64,000 nt of DNA. It comes from Caulobacter sp. Lineage in GTDB: Bacteria > Pseudomonadota > Alphaproteobacteria > Caulobacterales > Caulobacteraceae. Made by a program: the position numbers and the translations under genes. A model generated the notes under the pieces. That model had not been told where the DNA came from and searched no databases. It saw only the letters and a list, made by a program, of their open reading frames with translations. Where the stretch lies: the NCBI GenBank assembly GCA_028291265.1, contig JAQGIK010000056.1, positions 1 to 64,000 on the forward strand, in the 5' to 3' direction. This document shows positions 18,375-26,944 of the stretch, piece by piece (the first letter of the stretch is position 1; every line of letters begins with the position of its first letter).

Positions 18375-19043
18375 ATGAGTCACGACCGGATGTCCGTCCT
18401 GACGGCGATGATGAAGCAGGGTGTGATCCCGGTCTTCTACCACCCCGACCCCGAGGTGTGCGTCAACGTCATCCAGGCCTGCGCCAACGCCGGCGCGCCC
18501 AGCATCGAGTTCACCAATCGCGGGGACTTCGCCTCCCATGTCTTCCTCGAGGTCGCCCGCCATTTCGCGGGCGCCGACCCCCGCGTGGTCATGGGCGTCG
18601 GCTCCATCGTCGATGCGCCGACCGCCGGCATCTACATCGCCAACGGCGCCAGGTTCGTCGTCGGCCCGATCCTCAACGCCGATGTCGCAAAAGTCTGCAA
18701 CCGGCGCATGATCCCCTACAGCCCGGGCTGCGGCAGCGCTTCCGAGATTTCCTATGCCCAGGAGCTGGGCTGCGAGATCGTCAAGGTGTTCCCGGGGACC
18801 CAGGTCGGCGGCCCGGAGTTCGTCAAGGCGGTGCTCGGCCCCATGCCCTGGACCCGGATCATGCCGACCGGCGGGGTCGATCCCACCGAGGACAGCGTCA
18901 AGGCCTGGTTCGGGGCCGGCATCGTCGCCGCCGGCATGGGCAGCAAGCTGATCACCCAAGCCATGCTCGACGCCAGGGACTGGTCCGGCATCGAAACCAG
19001 GGTCCGCGAGACCGTCCAACTCATCGAGAAGCACAGGAAGTAA
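18375..19043 (+). CDS. kdgA: 2-dehydro-3-deoxy-6-phosphogluconate aldolase family protein
   Basis: A 222-residue class I aldolase of the KDPG/KHG family, cleaving KDPG to pyruvate and glyceraldehyde-3-phosphate. The Schiff-base lysine is K137 (EIVKVFPG) and E45 in IEFTNRG is the conserved acid. The sequence is fairly divergent from the E. coli Eda type, so activity on KDPG rather than 4-hydroxy-2-oxoglutarate relies on the adjacent KDG kinase. AAAGGAG lies seven bases before the ATG at 18375. Its TAA stop overlaps the kinase start (TAATG). Confidence 0.85.
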   Translation: MSHDRMSVLTAMMKQGVIPVFYHPDPEVCVNVIQACANAGAPSIEFTNRGDFASHVFLEVARHFAGADPRVVMGVGSIVDAPTAGIYIANGARFVVGPILNADVAKVCNRRMIPYSPGCGSASEISYAQELGCEIVKVFPGTQVGGPEFVKAVLGPMPWTRIMPTGGVDPTEDSVKAWFGAGIVAAGMGSKLITQAMLDARDWSGIETRVRETVQLIEKHRK

Positions 19044-20146
19044 TGAGCGATATCCTCAACCTCCGTCCGGCCGAAGACTGCCGCTGGGACTGCGTGTCCT
19101 TCGGCGAGGTGATGCTGCGGTTCGATCCCGGCCACGGCCGGGTGCGCAACGCCCGGTCGTTCAACGTCTGGGAGGGCGGCGGCGAGTACAATGTCGCCCG
19201 CGCCATGCGCAAATGCTGGGGCAAGCGCGCCGCCGCCGTGACGGCGCTGCCGGTCAACGACCTGGGCTGGCTGGTCGAGGACCTGATGATGCAGGGCGGG
19301 GTCGACACCAGCCACGTCATCTGGCGCGACTTCGACGGCATCGGCCGCAACACCCGGGTGGGCCTGAACTTCACGGAAAAGGGCTTCGGCGTCCGCGCCG
19401 CCCTCGGCTGCTCCGACCGGGCCAACAGCGCCGCCAGCCAGATCGCGCCGGGCGAGGTCGACTGGGACCGGCTGTTCGGCGAGGAAGGCGTGCGCTGGTT
19501 CCACACAGGCGGCATCTTCGCGGCCCTGTCGCCGGGCACCGCCCAAGCCGTCATCGAGGCGGTCAAGGCGGCCCGCAAATACGGAACCATCGTCTCCTAC
19601 GACCTCAACTACCGGGCCAGCCTGTGGAAGAGCCAGGGCGGCAAGCCGGGCGCGCAGGTCATCAATCGCGAGATCGCCCAGTACGTCGACGTGATGATCG
19701 GCAACGAAGAGGACTTCACCGCCTGCCTCGGGTTCGAGGTCGAGGGCATGGACGAGCACATCAGCGCCATCGACCCGGCCAATTTCAAGACCATGATCGC
19801 CACGGCGGTTCGTGAGTTCCCCAACTTCAAGGTGGCGGCGACCACCCTGCGCAACGCCAGGACGGCGACCTTCAACGACTGGTCGGCCATCCTCTGGGCC
19901 GGCGGCGAATTCTACGCCTCGCAGATGCGCGAGAACCTGGAGATCTACGACCGGGTCGGCGGCGGCGACGGCTTCGCCTCGGGCCTCGCCTACGGCTTCC
20001 TGGAGGGCAAGGGCCCGCAGGCGGCGGTCGAGTACGGGGCCGCCCACGGCGCCCTGGCCATGACCACGCCCGGCGACACCTCGATGGTCCGCGCCAGCGA
20101 GGTCGAGGCCGTGATGCACGGCAAGGGCGCCCGGGTCATCCGCTAG
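19043..20146 (+). CDS. kdgK: 2-dehydro-3-deoxygluconokinase (PfkB family)
   Basis: A 367-residue PfkB-fold sugar kinase phosphorylating 2-keto-3-deoxygluconate to KDPG. The N-terminal substrate motif (SFGEVMLRF, then GGGEYNVARAM) and the C-terminal ATP/catalytic motif YDRVGGGDGFASG with base D309 are present. The gene starts inside the stop of the aldolase gene (TAATG), so translation is coupled. It links KduD output to the aldolase and closes the pectin route. A strong terminator follows. Confidence 0.9.
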   Translation: MSDILNLRPAEDCRWDCVSFGEVMLRFDPGHGRVRNARSFNVWEGGGEYNVARAMRKCWGKRAAAVTALPVNDLGWLVEDLMMQGGVDTSHVIWRDFDGIGRNTRVGLNFTEKGFGVRAALGCSDRANSAASQIAPGEVDWDRLFGEEGVRWFHTGGIFAALSPGTAQAVIEAVKAARKYGTIVSYDLNYRASLWKSQGGKPGAQVINREIAQYVDVMIGNEEDFTACLGFEVEGMDEHISAIDPANFKTMIATAVREFPNFKVAATTLRNARTATFNDWSAILWAGGEFYASQMRENLEIYDRVGGGDGFASGLAYGFLEGKGPQAAVEYGAAHGALAMTTPGDTSMVRASEVEAVMHGKGARVIR

Positions 20147-20169
20147 GCGCGCTCGAACGCCCAAACAAA

Positions 20170-20200
20170 AACGCCCCGGAGTTTCCTCCGGGGCGTTTCT
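20170..20200 (+). terminator. Rho-independent terminator after kdgK
   Basis: AACGCCCCGGAG and CTCCGGGGCGTT form a perfect 12-base stem with a TTTC loop, ending in TTT. The flanking A-run (20164-20170) makes it likely to work in both directions, also for the minus-strand gene ending at 20216. Confidence 0.85.
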
Positions 20201-20215
20201 GCATCTGGCCTCAGC

Positions 20216-20689
20216 CTAGTGGCGGATGACCTCGAAGATCAGCCCGGTGGCGATGGCGGCCAGGATGTAGTCGTCGCCCGACCGGTACCAGTAGTAGCCG
20301 CGGGGCGGGGCCCGCAGGCGGTAGCGGCCGTAGTCGTTCACGCGGTAGCCGTTGGAACGGTAGTCGCGGGGCAGATAGGCGCCCCGGCGCCAGGCCGTGT
20401 AGCCCGGGCGGTAGTAGGGATCGCTGTAGTAGGCCGACGGCGGCGCGCCGTAGTGCCAAGTGTTGCGGTAGTAGTAGCCGTTGTGGCGAGCGCGATCCCA
20501 CCGTTCGCGTTGGCGGTTGTCGCGACGATCGTCACGGCGATCCGCGCGATGGTCACGCCGGTTGTCGCGACGATCATCGCGGCGGTCCCAGCGGTCGCCG
20601 CGGCTTTGCGCCGCGACGTCGGTGGCCGTAACCAGCATCGGTCCGGAGACGCAGGCGGCGGCGGTCAGAGCGAGTATCAGACGTTTCAT
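20216..20689 (-). CDS. RcnB-like periplasmic protein with Arg/Asp-rich repeat
   Basis: 157 residues: signal peptide (1-27), then a striking run of DRRDDRRDNRR-type repeats (about 30-65), then a Tyr-rich segment ending in a short hydrophobic stretch (YILAAIATGLIFEVI). The C-terminal region (PPRGYYWYRSGDDYIL) matches the RcnB/YohN-like domain common in proteobacteria, which in E. coli concerns nickel/cobalt homeostasis. AAAGGAGGA precedes the ATG at 20689, which fixes the start. The actual role here is unknown. Confidence 0.75.
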   Translation of the reverse strand: MKRLILALTAAACVSGPMLVTATDVAAQSRGDRWDRRDDRRDNRRDHRADRRDDRRDNRQRERWDRARHNGYYYRNTWHYGAPPSAYYSDPYYRPGYTAWRRGAYLPRDYRSNGYRVNDYGRYRLRAPPRGYYWYRSGDDYILAAIATGLIFEVIRH

Positions 20690-20845
20690 GGTCGACGTCC
20701 TCCTTTTGGTCGACTGGCGGTCCAGGATGGTGGAGGACCGCACGATTTCCCTCGACAGACGGCCATGGTGTGAGGCGCAGTCTGAACCCGACCTGAACGG
20801 CGCTGTCAGGGTTACCGTTCCCTGAAGATCCGAAAGGACAGCCGC

Positions 20846-21244
20846 TCAGCGGACGTTCGTCGGGTCGACCCAGTCCTTGCAGTTCTTGTTGTAAAGGTCG
20901 ATTGCGCCATTGGCGGTCGAAGCCATCTTCACCCCGACGGCATGGGCCGCGTCCACCGAATCCCAGAGCCGGGCGCCCTGCAACAGGTCGATCAGGTTGT
21001 TGGCGGTCTGGTTGGCGGCGATGAAATGCCGGACGCCGGCGGCGAGGTGAGGACAGACAACATCCACCGAGCCTCCGCTTTCGCCCGCTGTGCGGAACTC
21101 GGCGAAGCCGGCTTCCGATTCCCGCCCGATCGTCGCGTTCAGCGCCTGAGCGCGATCCTTGACGTCGGACTGCGCCCAGGCCCCTGCCGGGGCCAGCGTG
21201 AGAAAGGCGAGGGCGAGAACGGTGAGCCTTGGCGATTGGGTCAT
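20846..21244 (-). CDS. Periplasmic protein of unknown function
   Basis: 132 residues: signal peptide to about residue 24 (PAGAWAQ), then a mostly helical domain with two cysteines (VVCPHL, NKNCKDW) that could form a disulfide. I set the start at 21244 because the signal peptide begins there; an upstream in-frame ATG would add 36 Arg-rich residues. No family recognised. It is monocistronic, upstream of the RcnB-like gene on the same strand. Confidence 0.6.
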   Translation of the reverse strand: MTQSPRLTVLALAFLTLAPAGAWAQSDVKDRAQALNATIGRESEAGFAEFRTAGESGGSVDVVCPHLAAGVRHFIAANQTANNLIDLLQGARLWDSVDAAHAVGVKMASTANGAIDLYNKNCKDWVDPTNVR

Positions 21245-21321
21245 GGCAAATCCTGGCGCGGGTGAGAAAGGGGGCCGCCCGCCCCGGAGCCCCCTCCAAT
21301 TGGTTACCCCGCAGTCCCGCC

Positions 21322-21348
21322 GTTCACACCCCCGAAAAGGGTGTGAAC
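21322..21348. repeat. Perfect inverted repeat in a divergent intergenic region
   Basis: GTTCACACCC (21322-21331) and GGGTGTGAAC (21339-21348) form a ten-base palindrome with a seven-base spacer, between the minus gene starting at 21244 and the plus gene starting at 21529. It could be an operator for either gene or an RNA hairpin; no T-tract follows. Nothing else was recognised in 21245-21528. Confidence 0.5.
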
Positions 21349-21528
21349 GCAACTCTACTTTTCCCTTACCCGCATCCTAACAGGCTGAAAGTATTCGGAG
21401 AAAAAATCGTCAAAACGTCGCAACGCGGTTCCCGGTTAACCTTGAATTCAGAGACGCGGCTCTTTGCTCGTATCCGTGATCAACACGAACCGGCCGCCAG
21501 AACGGCGCCAAACACGGGACACGGCATC

Positions 21529-21798
21529 ATGATGATGAGCCAACCTACCGAAGGCCTTATGCCCCTGCCGGGGCCGGACACCTCGGGCGACGAGCTGTTC
21601 CGCATGGGCATGCTCTACTCCACCGGTCAGGGCGGCGCGCCGCTCGACTACGTCTCGGCCCACATGCTGTTCAACCTCGCGGCGATGCGCGGCTCGATGG
21701 AAGCCCGGCTCTACCGCAAGGAACTGAGCCAGGAGATGGCCTCCGACGAAGTCGCCGAAGCCCAGCGCCAGGCGCGCGAATGGCTGGCCCGGGCGTAA
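21529..21798 (+). CDS. Small Sel1-repeat protein
   Basis: 89 residues without signal peptide. The core (LFRMGMLYSTGQGGAPLDYVSA, split here as LFRMGMLYSTGQGG then APLDYVSAHMLFNLAAMRGS) is a Sel1-like repeat, a helical hairpin for protein-protein contacts. Three consecutive ATG codons (21529, 21532, 21535) make the exact start uncertain. It stands alone and its stop is nine bases before a family 2 repeat. A cytoplasmic adaptor role is inferred from the fold. Confidence 0.7.
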   Translation: MMMSQPTEGLMPLPGPDTSGDELFRMGMLYSTGQGGAPLDYVSAHMLFNLAAMRGSMEARLYRKELSQEMASDEVAEAQRQAREWLARA

Positions 21799-21807
21799 GT
21801 CACTGAT

Positions 21808-21965
21808 CCTTCTCCCGCTCGCCGGGAGAAGGTGGCGCGAAGCGCCGGATGAGGGCAGCGCCGGACTTTGGTGATTGCCCTGATCATGGATGACTCGGCC
21901 AGCTTCGGCGCCGCCCTCATCCGAGCCCCTTCGGGGCCCACCTTCTCCCGGCAAGCGGGAGAAGG
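21808..21965. repeat. Family 2 palindromic repeat, copy A
   Basis: Both ends are hairpins of CTTCTCCCG/CGGGAGAAG type; inner arms (GGATGAGGGCAGCGCCGG and its near complement) pair as well, around a variable centre. It fills the gap between the convergent Sel1 and hfsD genes, leaving 9 and 12 bases. Other copies: 46160 and 59410. Confidence 0.9.
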
Positions 21966-21977
21966 AACCGAGAAGAC

Positions 21978-22739
21978 CTAGTTATTGCTCCGCGGGTTCA
22001 GGTCGTAGCTGAAGCCGAAGCTGATCGGGATCAGGTCCCTGAAATACTGCTGCAGGAACAGGTTGGCCTCGGCCACGTCGCTGCGCGGCACATAGACCAG
22101 ATCGAACCGCCGCAGGGGGACCAGATCGGCCCCGCCCTGGTTCGAGCCCTTCAACAGATCCACCGTCCGCCGCATGAACCGCCCGTCGGCGTTGCGGCGC
22201 AGGATGACCACCTGCTTGCGCTTGGCGGTCGGGTTGAAGCCGCCGGCCATGGCCACCGCCTGCAGCGAATTGATGTCGCCGGGCATGTCGTAGATGCCGG
22301 GCTTGGATACCTCGCCGTAGACGAACACCTTCAGTGGCTGGGCCGTCTTCACCCCGACCGTGACCTGGGGCCGCAGCAGCTCCCGCGAATAGGCCGCGGC
22401 CAGCGCCTGTTCGATTTCCGGCAGGGTGCGGTCGGCGACCATCACGGCGCCGACCAGGGGCAGGGCGATTCGCCCGTCCGGCTGGATGAAGCCGGTCTTG
22501 TTCAGCTCCGGCGCCGAGGCGATGAAAATCTCCAGTTCGTCGCCCGGATAGACGCGGTAGGCGGGCTCGGCCTCGCTCCAGTCGGCATAGGCGATGTCGG
22601 GAAACGCCTGCCCTCTGGGGGCCGAGGTCGGCCGGTCCTTGTCCTTGCCCCCGAACGGCCAGGCCTGTGCCGCCAGGGGGGCGCCCGCCGCCAGGGCGAG
22701 GACGCTGAGGGCTGCAACAAGACGGCGCGCGCGGATCAT
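21978..22739 (-). CDS. hfsD: Holdfast polysaccharide export protein HfsD (Wza-like)
   Basis: 253 residues with a signal peptide (about 1-26) but no lipobox cysteine. A polysaccharide export domain (YRVYPGDELEIFI...FIQPDGRIALPLVG) is followed by an SLBB-type segment (VFVYGEVSKPGIYDM). It is shorter than E. coli Wza, as expected for HfsD. It should form the outer-membrane pore for holdfast polymer. It is divergent from hfsA across an 87-base promoter region holding a CtrA-like site. Assignment as hfsD rests on the domain plus the whole hfs gene order. Confidence 0.88.
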   Translation of the reverse strand: MIRARRLVAALSVLALAAGAPLAAQAWPFGGKDKDRPTSAPRGQAFPDIAYADWSEAEPAYRVYPGDELEIFIASAPELNKTGFIQPDGRIALPLVGAVMVADRTLPEIEQALAAAYSRELLRPQVTVGVKTAQPLKVFVYGEVSKPGIYDMPGDINSLQAVAMAGGFNPTAKRKQVVILRRNADGRFMRRTVDLLKGSNQGGADLVPLRRFDLVYVPRSDVAEANLFLQQYFRDLIPISFGFSYDLNPRSNN

Positions 22740-22762
22740 GGGCCAAACGTTAAGGAGAATGG

Positions 22763-22777
22763 GTAACGGACCGTTAA
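22763..22777. promoter_or_regulatory. Possible CtrA site in the hfsD-hfsA promoter region
   Basis: Read on the minus strand this is TTAA-CGGTCCG-TTAC, one base from the CtrA consensus TTAA-N7-TTAA. It lies in the only intergenic space between the divergent holdfast genes. A single near match in an 87-base region is weak evidence. Confidence 0.35.
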
Positions 22778-22826
22778 TGCCGCCCGCGCGAGGGTGCCCT
22801 TGAAGAGAGGGCGTCAGAAGAATCGC

Positions 22827-24329
22827 ATGGCCTACGCCGGCAGCTGGAGCACTGTACCGCATGACCCGCCGGCCCGCGCCGACTGGGCCGGTCGGCCGCG
22901 CTATGCGCCCAGCGACTTCGTCACCCTGCTGTGGCGCGAGAAGGGGTTGATGCTGGCCGTCTTCCTGGTGCTGTTCGTCGTCGGCGCCGGCTTCTCGATG
23001 ACGCTCAAGAAGTCCTACACGGCCGGCTCCAGCGTGCTGGTCCAGCTGGGCCCGGAATATGTCTACGAGCCCCGGGCCGGCGACGCCGCCCGCGGCGCGG
23101 TGCCCGACATCGACAGCCTGGTCGCCTCCGAAGCCGAGATCCTGCTCTCCAGCCAGCTGCGCGAACGCACCCTGCGCAAGCTCGGCCTGTCGACCGTCTA
23201 TCCCGCAGTCGGCGAGAAGTACGACGCCGCGCCCGCCGCCGAGAAGCCGCTGATCATGGCCAAGGCGGTGCAGGACATGGGCGAGAAGATGAATGTCGCC
23301 ACCACGCCGCTGAACCCGGTGATCCGCATCAGCTTCGAGCATGAGGACCCGGCCATGGCCGCCCGGGTGCTGAACACCTTCCTCGAGGAATACCTCGCCT
23401 ACCGCCGCACGGTCCTGGTCCAGGCCGCCTCGCCGGCCCTGGAGCGCCAGCGGGTGTTGTTCGAGGAGCGGCTGGCCGACGCCGACACCGCCTATCAGGA
23501 GTTCCTGCAGAACAACAATCTGGGTGACTTCGCCGCCACCAAGTCCAGCATGACCCAGCTGATCGGCCAGCTCGAGGGCCAACGCTACACGCTCGAGGCC
23601 AGCATCCAGGAGCGTCAGGGACGCCTCGCCGGCCTTGAGAGCCAGTTGGCCGGTTTCCCGCCGACGACCCTGCTCTACAGCGACGTCAACACCGCCGACA
23701 CCGACAAGTTGGCCCAGCTCAAGGTGCAGCGCGAGGACCTGCGCAGCCGCTACACGCCGGACTCCCAGACCCTCCAGAACATCGACGCCCAGATCCGCAC
23801 CCTGGAAGCCGCCGTCGGCGCCGGCCGCACCGCCGCGCCGGGCGCGCGGCGCATGGGACCCAACCCGGTCTACCAGACCCTGGTGACGGACAAGGCCCAA
23901 CTGGTCGCCGAAATTTCCTCGCTGAAGAGCGCCCGCGACACCAACACCGCCCAATACGCCGAGGCCACCACCAAGCTGCAGCAACTGGCCGAGCTTGAGC
24001 CGCGGTTCACCGAGCTGACCCGCGACCGCGACATCCTGCAGAGCTCGGTGCGCGACTACACGGTCAAGGAACAACAGGACGACGCCGCCCGTATGATGGC
24101 CGGCGAGAGCAACGACAACATCCGCATCTTCGAGCGCGCCAGCCCGCCGCCGAAGGGCGCCAGCCTGAAGAAGCCGGTGCTGATCCTGGCCTTCCTGTTC
24201 GCGGCCTTCTCGGCCCTCTGCGCCGGCCTGTTGCGCATGTTCCTGCGCCCCGGCATGCCGACGCCGGCCTCGGCCTCGCGGACCCTCGATCTGCCCGTCC
24301 TGGGTGCGGCGCCGCTGAAGGCGCGTTGA
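22827..24329 (+). CDS. hfsA: Holdfast polysaccharide co-polymerase HfsA (Wzc-like, no kinase domain)
   Basis: 500 residues with a Wzz-type architecture: TM1 (about 40-60), a long periplasmic coiled-coil region (GNVR-like, about 150-430), TM2 near 458-482 and a short cytoplasmic tail. There is no fused Walker ATPase; that part is the separate hfsB. It is expected to bridge polymerase and HfsD pore during export. The start at 22827 (MAYAGSW) is chosen because an upstream in-frame ATG gives 11 basic residues from the promoter region. Confidence 0.88.
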   Translation: MAYAGSWSTVPHDPPARADWAGRPRYAPSDFVTLLWREKGLMLAVFLVLFVVGAGFSMTLKKSYTAGSSVLVQLGPEYVYEPRAGDAARGAVPDIDSLVASEAEILLSSQLRERTLRKLGLSTVYPAVGEKYDAAPAAEKPLIMAKAVQDMGEKMNVATTPLNPVIRISFEHEDPAMAARVLNTFLEEYLAYRRTVLVQAASPALERQRVLFEERLADADTAYQEFLQNNNLGDFAATKSSMTQLIGQLEGQRYTLEASIQERQGRLAGLESQLAGFPPTTLLYSDVNTADTDKLAQLKVQREDLRSRYTPDSQTLQNIDAQIRTLEAAVGAGRTAAPGARRMGPNPVYQTLVTDKAQLVAEISSLKSARDTNTAQYAEATTKLQQLAELEPRFTELTRDRDILQSSVRDYTVKEQQDDAARMMAGESNDNIRIFERASPPPKGASLKKPVLILAFLFAAFSALCAGLLRMFLRPGMPTPASASRTLDLPVLGAAPLKAR

Positions 24330-24348
24330 TCTCAGTACGCCCAACACC

Positions 24349-24478
24349 GTCATCCTCGGGCTTGTCCCGAGGACCCATTTGTCCGTCGTGCGCGAATGGA
24401 TGAGGTTTCGCTCGCAAGTCAGCGCCAACCGTTTGTCGCGGCTGAACGATGGGTCCTCGGGACAGGCCCGAGGATGAC
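24349..24478. repeat. Family 3 paired palindromic repeat
   Basis: Left arm 24349-24378 (begins GTCATCCTCGGGCTTGTCCC) and right arm 24449-24478 are near-perfect 30-base reverse complements around a loop of about 70 bases. It lies between hfsA and hfsB, which therefore may be separated transcriptionally. Only one copy is seen in the window. Confidence 0.85.
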
Positions 24479-24605
24479 GATTGGGGGGGGAAACCGCGGC
24501 GCCAATCGGCCCCGCGATGTGATTCTATGGCGCAGACGGCGAGGCGGGCCGTCGGCGACCGGATAAGATAACCTGCAACCCACTGCGTGCGTGGCGATTC
24601 GACGG

Positions 24606-25307
24606 ATGGTGGACCTGAGCGGCGAAATGGGGGGGCTGTGGGCGACGCTTGGCGCGCCCGCTCCCGGCCGCGCGCGCGTCATCCAGTTCGCCGCCGCCCG
24701 GGCCGGCGAGGGGACCTCCACCGTCGCCCGCGAGTTCGCCCGCTTCGCCGCCCGCCGGGCCGGCAAGACCGTCTGGCTGATCGATCTGGACCTGCAGGCC
24801 TCGCCGCAGCACGCCGCCATCGCCGCCGACCCGGTCCACTACGGGGCCCTCGGCAAGGCCTCTTCCGCCAGCCCGGACGGCAGCAGCTTCCTGACCATCC
24901 AGCCGCCGCAGAAGACCGCCGACGGCCTGATCATCCCCGACGCCCGCTACATCGCCGCCCATCAGGTCGGCGAGGCCCGCTGGTGGGTCACCCGTTTCCG
25001 CCGCGAGGTGCTCAAGGGCCGCCAGACCGTCCACATCCTGCCCGGCGCCGACTACTGGAACAGCCTGCGCAAGCACGCCGACCTGGTCGTCATCGACGCC
25101 CCCGCCGCCGACCGCTCGCAGGCCGCCCTGACCGTGGCGCCATTCATCGACCAGACCGTGCTGGTGGTTTCGGCCGACCAGCCGGACGTCAGGGCGCCGG
25201 CCCAGCTGCGCGACGCGATTGCGACTGCGGGCGGCCGGGTGGCCGGGGTCTTCTTCAACCGCGCCCAGGTCGAACCACCCGGCTTCCTGCGGCGGATCCT
25301 GCCGTGA
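24606..25307 (+). CDS. hfsB: Holdfast ATPase-like protein HfsB (CpsD/Wzc kinase-domain homologue)
   Basis: 233 residues with the fold of the ATPase part of bacterial tyrosine kinases: VIQFAAARAGEGTSTVARE at the P-loop, VWLIDLDLQ (Walker A'), and LVVIDAPAADRS (Walker B). The P-loop lysine of GEGKST is replaced by T37 (GEGTST), and there is no tyrosine-rich C-terminal tail. Kinase activity is therefore doubtful; it may act as a structural partner of HfsA. The start could also be the GTG at 24591; neither has a strong ribosome site. Confidence 0.82.
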   Translation: MVDLSGEMGGLWATLGAPAPGRARVIQFAAARAGEGTSTVAREFARFAARRAGKTVWLIDLDLQASPQHAAIAADPVHYGALGKASSASPDGSSFLTIQPPQKTADGLIIPDARYIAAHQVGEARWWVTRFRREVLKGRQTVHILPGADYWNSLRKHADLVVIDAPAADRSQAALTVAPFIDQTVLVVSADQPDVRAPAQLRDAIATAGGRVAGVFFNRAQVEPPGFLRRILP

Positions 25308-25330
25308 GCGCGCGGCTCTCCATAAACCTA

Positions 25331-25456
25331 CCGCTCATCCCGGCGAATGCCGGGACCCGGATTCAGCCTCGCTCTTGGATCGTTGGCCCACCGACAGTTC
25401 CAATCGCGGAAAGTCGTGGGTTCCATCTGGGTCCCGGCATTCGCCGGGATGAGCGG
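25331..25456. repeat. Family 1 paired palindromic repeat, copy 2
   Basis: Left arm 25331-25362 and right arm 25425-25456 are reverse complements with one mismatch, extended by TA at each outer end. It fills the hfsB-hfsC gap. The right arm ends four bases before the hfsC ATG and supplies GAGCGG as a possible ribosome site. Confidence 0.9.
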
Positions 25457-25460
25457 TAAT

Positions 25461-26768
25461 ATGTTGCCTTACGCGGACTGGACTCGTCCGCCTCCGCCCA
25501 TCGGCAGCCCAATACCCCCAGGCCCGACAACTCCTTCACGTCCCCGCCGCCGCGCCGACCTGTTCGACTGGCTCGCCTTCGGCCTCTCGGTCTTCATCCT
25601 GCTGATCTTCAGCCAGGGCTGGATCATGCCGATCTTCGGGGCGACCTTCGACGCCGCCGCCTCGGGGATCGTCCGCAACGCCTACCTGCCGGCCTATGGG
25701 GCGGCCATCGTGCTGATGGCCATGAACCTCGGCGAGGTGGTCAAGGGCACGCTACGCCAGCCGCTGCTGGTGCTGATCATGCTGGTGGTGGCCGCCTCCA
25801 TGCTGTGGTCGCTGGCCCCCGACGCCACCCTGCGCCGGATGATCGCCCTCTACGCCACGACCCTGGGCGGCATCGTCATCGCCGCCCGCTACCGCTGGTC
25901 GACGCTGGCCGAGGTCATCGGGACGTCGTTCCTGATCCTGGCCGTGGTTTCCTTCCTGCTGGCCGTCGGCGCGCCGTCGATCGGCAAGATGCAGACCTTG
26001 TTCCCCGGCGCCTGGCGGGGTGTCTGGGTCGAGAAGAACGGCCTGGGCGGCATGATGGCCATGGGCTTCGGCGTCTGCGCCGCCGCCGGTCTCCTGAACC
26101 CGCGCCGGGCCTGGCTGTGGTACGGGGCAGCCATCCTGACCCTGTTCCTGGTCATCATGTCGACCTCGAAGACCTCGCTGGTCTCGCTGGTGCTCGGGAT
26201 CGGCGCCCTGGCCTTCGTCTGGATCGTGCGCCGGGGCGCCGCCTCCGCCGTGGCCGCCACCTGGGCGGCGGTGGTCGGGGCCCTGCTGTTCGCCGCCTTC
26301 CTGGTCTTCGCTTCGGATGTCTTCCTGGGGTTGCTCGGCAAGGACGCCACCCTGACCGGCCGCACCAGGATCTGGGCCGCCGTCTGGCGGCAGATCCAGG
26401 AACGGCCCTGGACCGGCTATGGCTACAGCGCCGTCTGGGACGACAAGTCGGGCTGGGGCCCGCTGGCCTGGATCACCAGGGAAGCCAACTTCAAACCCAA
26501 CCACGCCCACAACGCCTGGCTCGAGCAGTGGCTGGGCATGGGCTACCCGGGCCTGATCGCCTGGGCGCTGTTCTACCTGCAGACCATGATCGCGGCCATC
26601 GTCGCCGTGTTCCGCGAGAAGGGCGCCTACCTCGCCCTGCCGTTCCTGATCATCTACAGCCTGACCACCCTGACCGAGAGCTTCGCGGTCTCCTACAACG
26701 ACATGCGCTGGATGATCTTCGTGGCGCTCGCCGTGAAGCTGGCCTTGCCCGATCGGGATCAGGACTAG
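25461..26768 (+). CDS. hfsC: Holdfast polysaccharide polymerase HfsC (Wzy/O-antigen ligase family)
   Basis: 435 residues, largely hydrophobic with about ten transmembrane helices, and the Wzy_C signature: TGRTRIWAAVWRQIQERPW, then a large periplasmic loop with NHAHNAWLEQWLGMGYPG. It should join holdfast repeat units at the periplasmic face. Two starts are possible: ATG 25449 inside the repeat arm or ATG 25461 (MLPYADW) just after it; I prefer 25461. After its stop, 26769-26944 holds no recognised element before the opposing hfsH. Confidence 0.85.
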   Translation: MLPYADWTRPPPPIGSPIPPGPTTPSRPRRRADLFDWLAFGLSVFILLIFSQGWIMPIFGATFDAAASGIVRNAYLPAYGAAIVLMAMNLGEVVKGTLRQPLLVLIMLVVAASMLWSLAPDATLRRMIALYATTLGGIVIAARYRWSTLAEVIGTSFLILAVVSFLLAVGAPSIGKMQTLFPGAWRGVWVEKNGLGGMMAMGFGVCAAAGLLNPRRAWLWYGAAILTLFLVIMSTSKTSLVSLVLGIGALAFVWIVRRGAASAVAATWAAVVGALLFAAFLVFASDVFLGLLGKDATLTGRTRIWAAVWRQIQERPWTGYGYSAVWDDKSGWGPLAWITREANFKPNHAHNAWLEQWLGMGYPGLIAWALFYLQTMIAAIVAVFREKGAYLALPFLIIYSLTTLTESFAVSYNDMRWMIFVALAVKLALPDRDQD

Positions 26769-26944
26769 ACCCGTCCAATCCCCTACGCCACCACCCACAC
26801 GACCCCGGCGCAATCCCGGCGGAATCCTGCGCCGATCACCCATGGCGCCCCGTACCGGCTCGGGTAAAAATATCTGTTAGAACAATGCCTTACAGAAGAC
26901 CGATAGTTCGAAACCTGCTATAACGGCGCTTCGATAAGCCACCT

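Noticed and set aside
25347-25460. N-terminal extension of HfsC starting inside the repeat
   Set aside because: The residues before the ATG at 25461 are translations of the palindromic repeat and its loop and do not resemble a polymerase N-terminus.
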